The position numbers were made by a program, and so were the translations under genes. Source: Bacteroides sp. (GTDB taxonomy: Bacteria; Bacteroidota; Bacteroidia; Bacteroidales; Muribaculaceae). Taken from it: a stretch of DNA of 64,000 nucleotides. The notes under the pieces are model-generated. The model was given only the letters and a program-made list of their open reading frames with translations, was not told the origin of the DNA and did no database searches. The number at the start of each line of letters is the position of its first letter. Position 1 is the stretch's first letter. Shown here piece after piece: positions 62,117 to 64,000 of the stretch. Where the stretch lies: NCBI GenBank assembly GCA_014802435.1, contig JAAVCG010000005.1:124001-188000 (forward strand), given 5' to 3'.

Positions 62117-64000
62117 GAGTCCGGATTACAGCCGTAAACGGAAAGTGGTCACTTGGATTGACGGCATCCCATAGCAGCTCGTCAGCCGCGTCGGGATTTA
62201 CCGGGTCAAGTCCTTCAGGGGTGAACTGAATGGTTGAGACCTCAAGGATTTCCGCCCCCTTTACCATGATATTGTCCAAATCCATTGAGCAGATGACGGA
62301 ATTATAGGTCGTTGGAATCGCTCCAAATTCACCATGATTTCCTAATGAAAATCCTGAATTGGTGAAGAGTTCCCATGATTCCGTCTCTCGCTCTCTGAGT
62401 ACATTGAAATCGCCCATAAGGATGACGCGGTCAACATATTTGTATCTCCTGGCCAGCTCTGAAAGCTCAATCCAGTTATTGTCGATTTCACTTTTCCACC
62501 ATGTCGGGTGGCAGATACAAATCTTGAACAGTTGATTTCCGATGATGATTTCAGCCTCGAAGGCTATGCTGTTGCCAATTTGGAGCGTCTGAGGATTTAT
62601 CAACGGCCAATTGGAGAAGAATGCCTTGCCGGAGTAGTTGCCCGTAATTGTAGATGTCAGTTCATAAGGGTAAGCGCTGAATAAATCGTCGCGAATAAGA
62701 TTCCCTTCATAGATTTGAGGCAGATACTCGCTGCATCCTATCAATTGAGGCTTTACGCTGTCAATTACCTGAGTGAAGTCGCTTAGAATGGCTTGATATT
62801 GGAGCGAGTCTGATGTGGTGAACGAGCCGGTATTTCCCTTGGCAAAACCTCCGATATTCCAGTGGGTAACTCTTACGGTTTCCTCTGTTGAATTCTCCGG
62901 GATGAGTCGCCCGGAGTCATTTGCCGTATATTCAATGCCTGTTTGCTCAAAGATATATTTATGGCCGGGATAGGGCACTATGCCGAAGCCGTTATATTCG
63001 CCGAATAATGATGACTGATTCCATCTGGAATACCATTTTCCATCCTCGGAACGGCTCAAGAAAATTCCGTCTCTTTCAAGATAGATGATTTCATCCGAAT
63101 TAAGCGGATCTTGGATTTCAGCCAAGCGTATTTCCCCGAGGGCGTCGTCATTTTCAGCGTTGAGGCTATGAACTATGTCATATGTTCCTCTGATGGTTAA
63201 AACGCTGTCAACCGGTTTATTGAGAGTGATGACTCCACGGATGAATCCTTCCGAGGCAGTTGTGACGGACGCTCCATGCTCGTTGCTGAAGTTAATTGCA
63301 AAGTTCGATTGGTCATCAAAGCTCATTTTCGAGAGATAGTTGCCTTCAGCGAAGGGGCTACCTCCTGATTCACGAAGACGGTTATTAATGTCGGCATACC
63401 GCATAGCAATGATGTCGGCCTGTAATTTCGTCGGTAAGATGTCGGCATAAAGTGACATGGCCGCGTCTTTAACAACCGCGTCTTGTTGCTCATCATTCAG
63501 CTTAATAATGAAGTCCTGACCACCGATGGAAATTCTGAGCCCTTCGGCGTCGCCATTGTCATTAAGCGCTAACGTCATGTCTGAGTCATCGTGCCATTTT
63601 ATCGGTTGATTGTCAGGAATATCCATCACTCCCCGTATATGACCGTAGCCGTTTTGGGTCAGGGCTCCTCCGGCAAAGTTTGCTAATTCCATGCAGACGT
63701 TATTCTTCCCGTCGGCCGGAGTCTTGGTCATGTAGAAGTAAGAGTCTCTGTCAGTTATGAACGGAGCCATTTTTGAAGCTTCAAGGGCGGAGTTGATATC
63801 ATTGATGCGGGCACTGATTGTCATGGCCTGTCTAGAATCAGGGAGCACCGGAAGATAATAAATCAGTGCGTTTTCGCTATCAACATTTGTCTGATTCAGG
63901 AGTTGAGGCGAAATTATAAAGTTACCGGACTGTCTGGTTATGGTCAGTCCCTCAATGGATAAAGAATCCTGATTGGCCTGCGCAAGTTCTTCCGGCGTCA
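62106..64000 (-). CDS. Repeat-containing protein with endonuclease/exonuclease/phosphatase domain (5' end outside window)
   Basis: The frame is open from the stop at 62106 to the window edge, so at least 631 residues are encoded and the N-terminus is missing. The C-terminal domain (about 280 residues) is an EEP-fold hydrolase: THWNIGGFAKG, IGCSEYLPQIYE, GDFNVLRERE and NPSDHFPF contain the expected Asn, Glu, Asp/Asn and final Asp-His. Before it come at least two copies of a roughly 120-residue repeat with N-DINxxL-ES--PF and a GxIRGV end. EEP enzymes cleave DNA, RNA, phosphoinositides or sphingomyelin; which one applies here is unknown. The gene is AT-richer than its neighbours. Confidence 0.75.
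   Translation of the reverse strand, partial: TPEELAQANQDSLSIEGLTITRQSGNFIISPQLLNQTNVDSENALIYYLPVLPDSRQAMTISARINDINSALEASKMAPFITDRDSYFYMTKTPADGKNNVCMELANFAGGALTQNGYGHIRGVMDIPDNQPIKWHDDSDMTLALNDNGDAEGLRISIGGQDFIIKLNDEQQDAVVKDAAMSLYADILPTKLQADIIAMRYADINNRLRESGGSPFAEGNYLSKMSFDDQSNFAINFSNEHGASVTTASEGFIRGVITLNKPVDSVLTIRGTYDIVHSLNAENDDALGEIRLAEIQDPLNSDEIIYLERDGIFLSRSEDGKWYSRWNQSSLFGEYNGFGIVPYPGHKYIFEQTGIEYTANDSGRLIPENSTEETVRVTHWNIGGFAKGNTGSFTTSDSLQYQAILSDFTQVIDSVKPQLIGCSEYLPQIYEGNLIRDDLFSAYPYELTSTITGNYSGKAFFSNWPLINPQTLQIGNSIAFEAEIIIGNQLFKICICHPTWWKSEIDNNWIELSELARRYKYVDRVILMGDFNVLRERETESWELFTNSGFSLGNHGEFGAIPTTYNSVICSMDLDNIMVKGAEILEVSTIQFTPEGLDPVNPDAADELLWDAVNPSDHFPFTAVIRTLNR

Overview
The window looks like a chromosomal segment of a Bacteroidales bacterium, possibly of the Muribaculaceae or a relative. 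Four things point there. Promoters have the Bacteroidetes form (TTTG, about 19-20 bp, then TAnnTTTG). There is a serine palmitoyltransferase of the sphingolipid-making gut Bacteroidetes. Surface lipoproteins, TonB-dependent receptors and families such as DUF4465, DUF5074-like, DUF5106, DUF5063 and DUF5715 are present. Shine-Dalgarno signals are weak, with several TTG or GTG starts. The family-level placement is inference; the order-level placement is well supported. No phage, CRISPR array, rRNA or tRNA was seen.

Layout. 1-5050: a cobalamin riboswitch drives a minus-strand vitamin B12 surface uptake locus (DUF4465 protein, surface lipoprotein, BtuG-like propeller, BtuB-like receptor cut by the window edge). 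5176-5769: an AT-richer lone nucleotidyltransferase. 5839-12483: a seven-gene TetR-controlled tripartite ABC efflux operon resembling E. coli ybhGFSR, with YbhF split into two proteins and its own TolC. 12639-15483 (+): an exported DUF362 protein whose end overlaps the start of a second TonB receptor. 15484-19665 (+): possible origin-like DNA, dnaA, an alpha/beta hydrolase and queA. 19698-20420: a paired palindrome next to a REP-associated tyrosine transposase. 20423-29852 (-): one operon, aspS, nif3-like, zinc-ribbon gene, spt, small membrane protein, dxs, trkA, trkH. 29961-30143: a candidate small RNA with its own promoter and terminator. 30289-31608: a DbpA-like helicase with an altered DEAD box.

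31811-44345 (-): a nine-gene, almost gap-free operon (DUF5106, mnmA, bifunctional nuclease, nucleoside transporter, rsmE, TPR protein, DigH-like glycosidase, S41 protease, mfd). 44421-45817: pgk with promoter and terminator. 45838-54592 (-): an eleven-gene operon that begins with housekeeping genes (yicC, gmk, nadD, DUF5063, cdsA) and runs into cell-surface genes (CpsB-type phosphatase, Wzi, lipoprotein, and three nonulosonic/legionaminic acid genes). 54638-55366 and 55431-56735 are divergent DUF5715 and ndh. 56737-61412 (-): pyrB, pyrI, flavin reductase, glyA, cls. 61625-62116 (+): flavodoxin. 62106-64000 (-): a repeat-containing exo/endonuclease/phosphatase-family protein that runs out of the window.

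Genes are packed into long co-directional units with 1-22 bp overlaps. The few intergenic gaps carry a family of short tandem repeats (7-mers TTTAnnG, 9-mers TTATAAGAT, and TACAAAATA-like tracts). The points most worth a second look are the B12 surface locus, the sRNA-like transcript between aspS and the helicase, the palindrome/RAYT pair, the exported DUF362-receptor pair, and the repeat cassettes that abut start codons.
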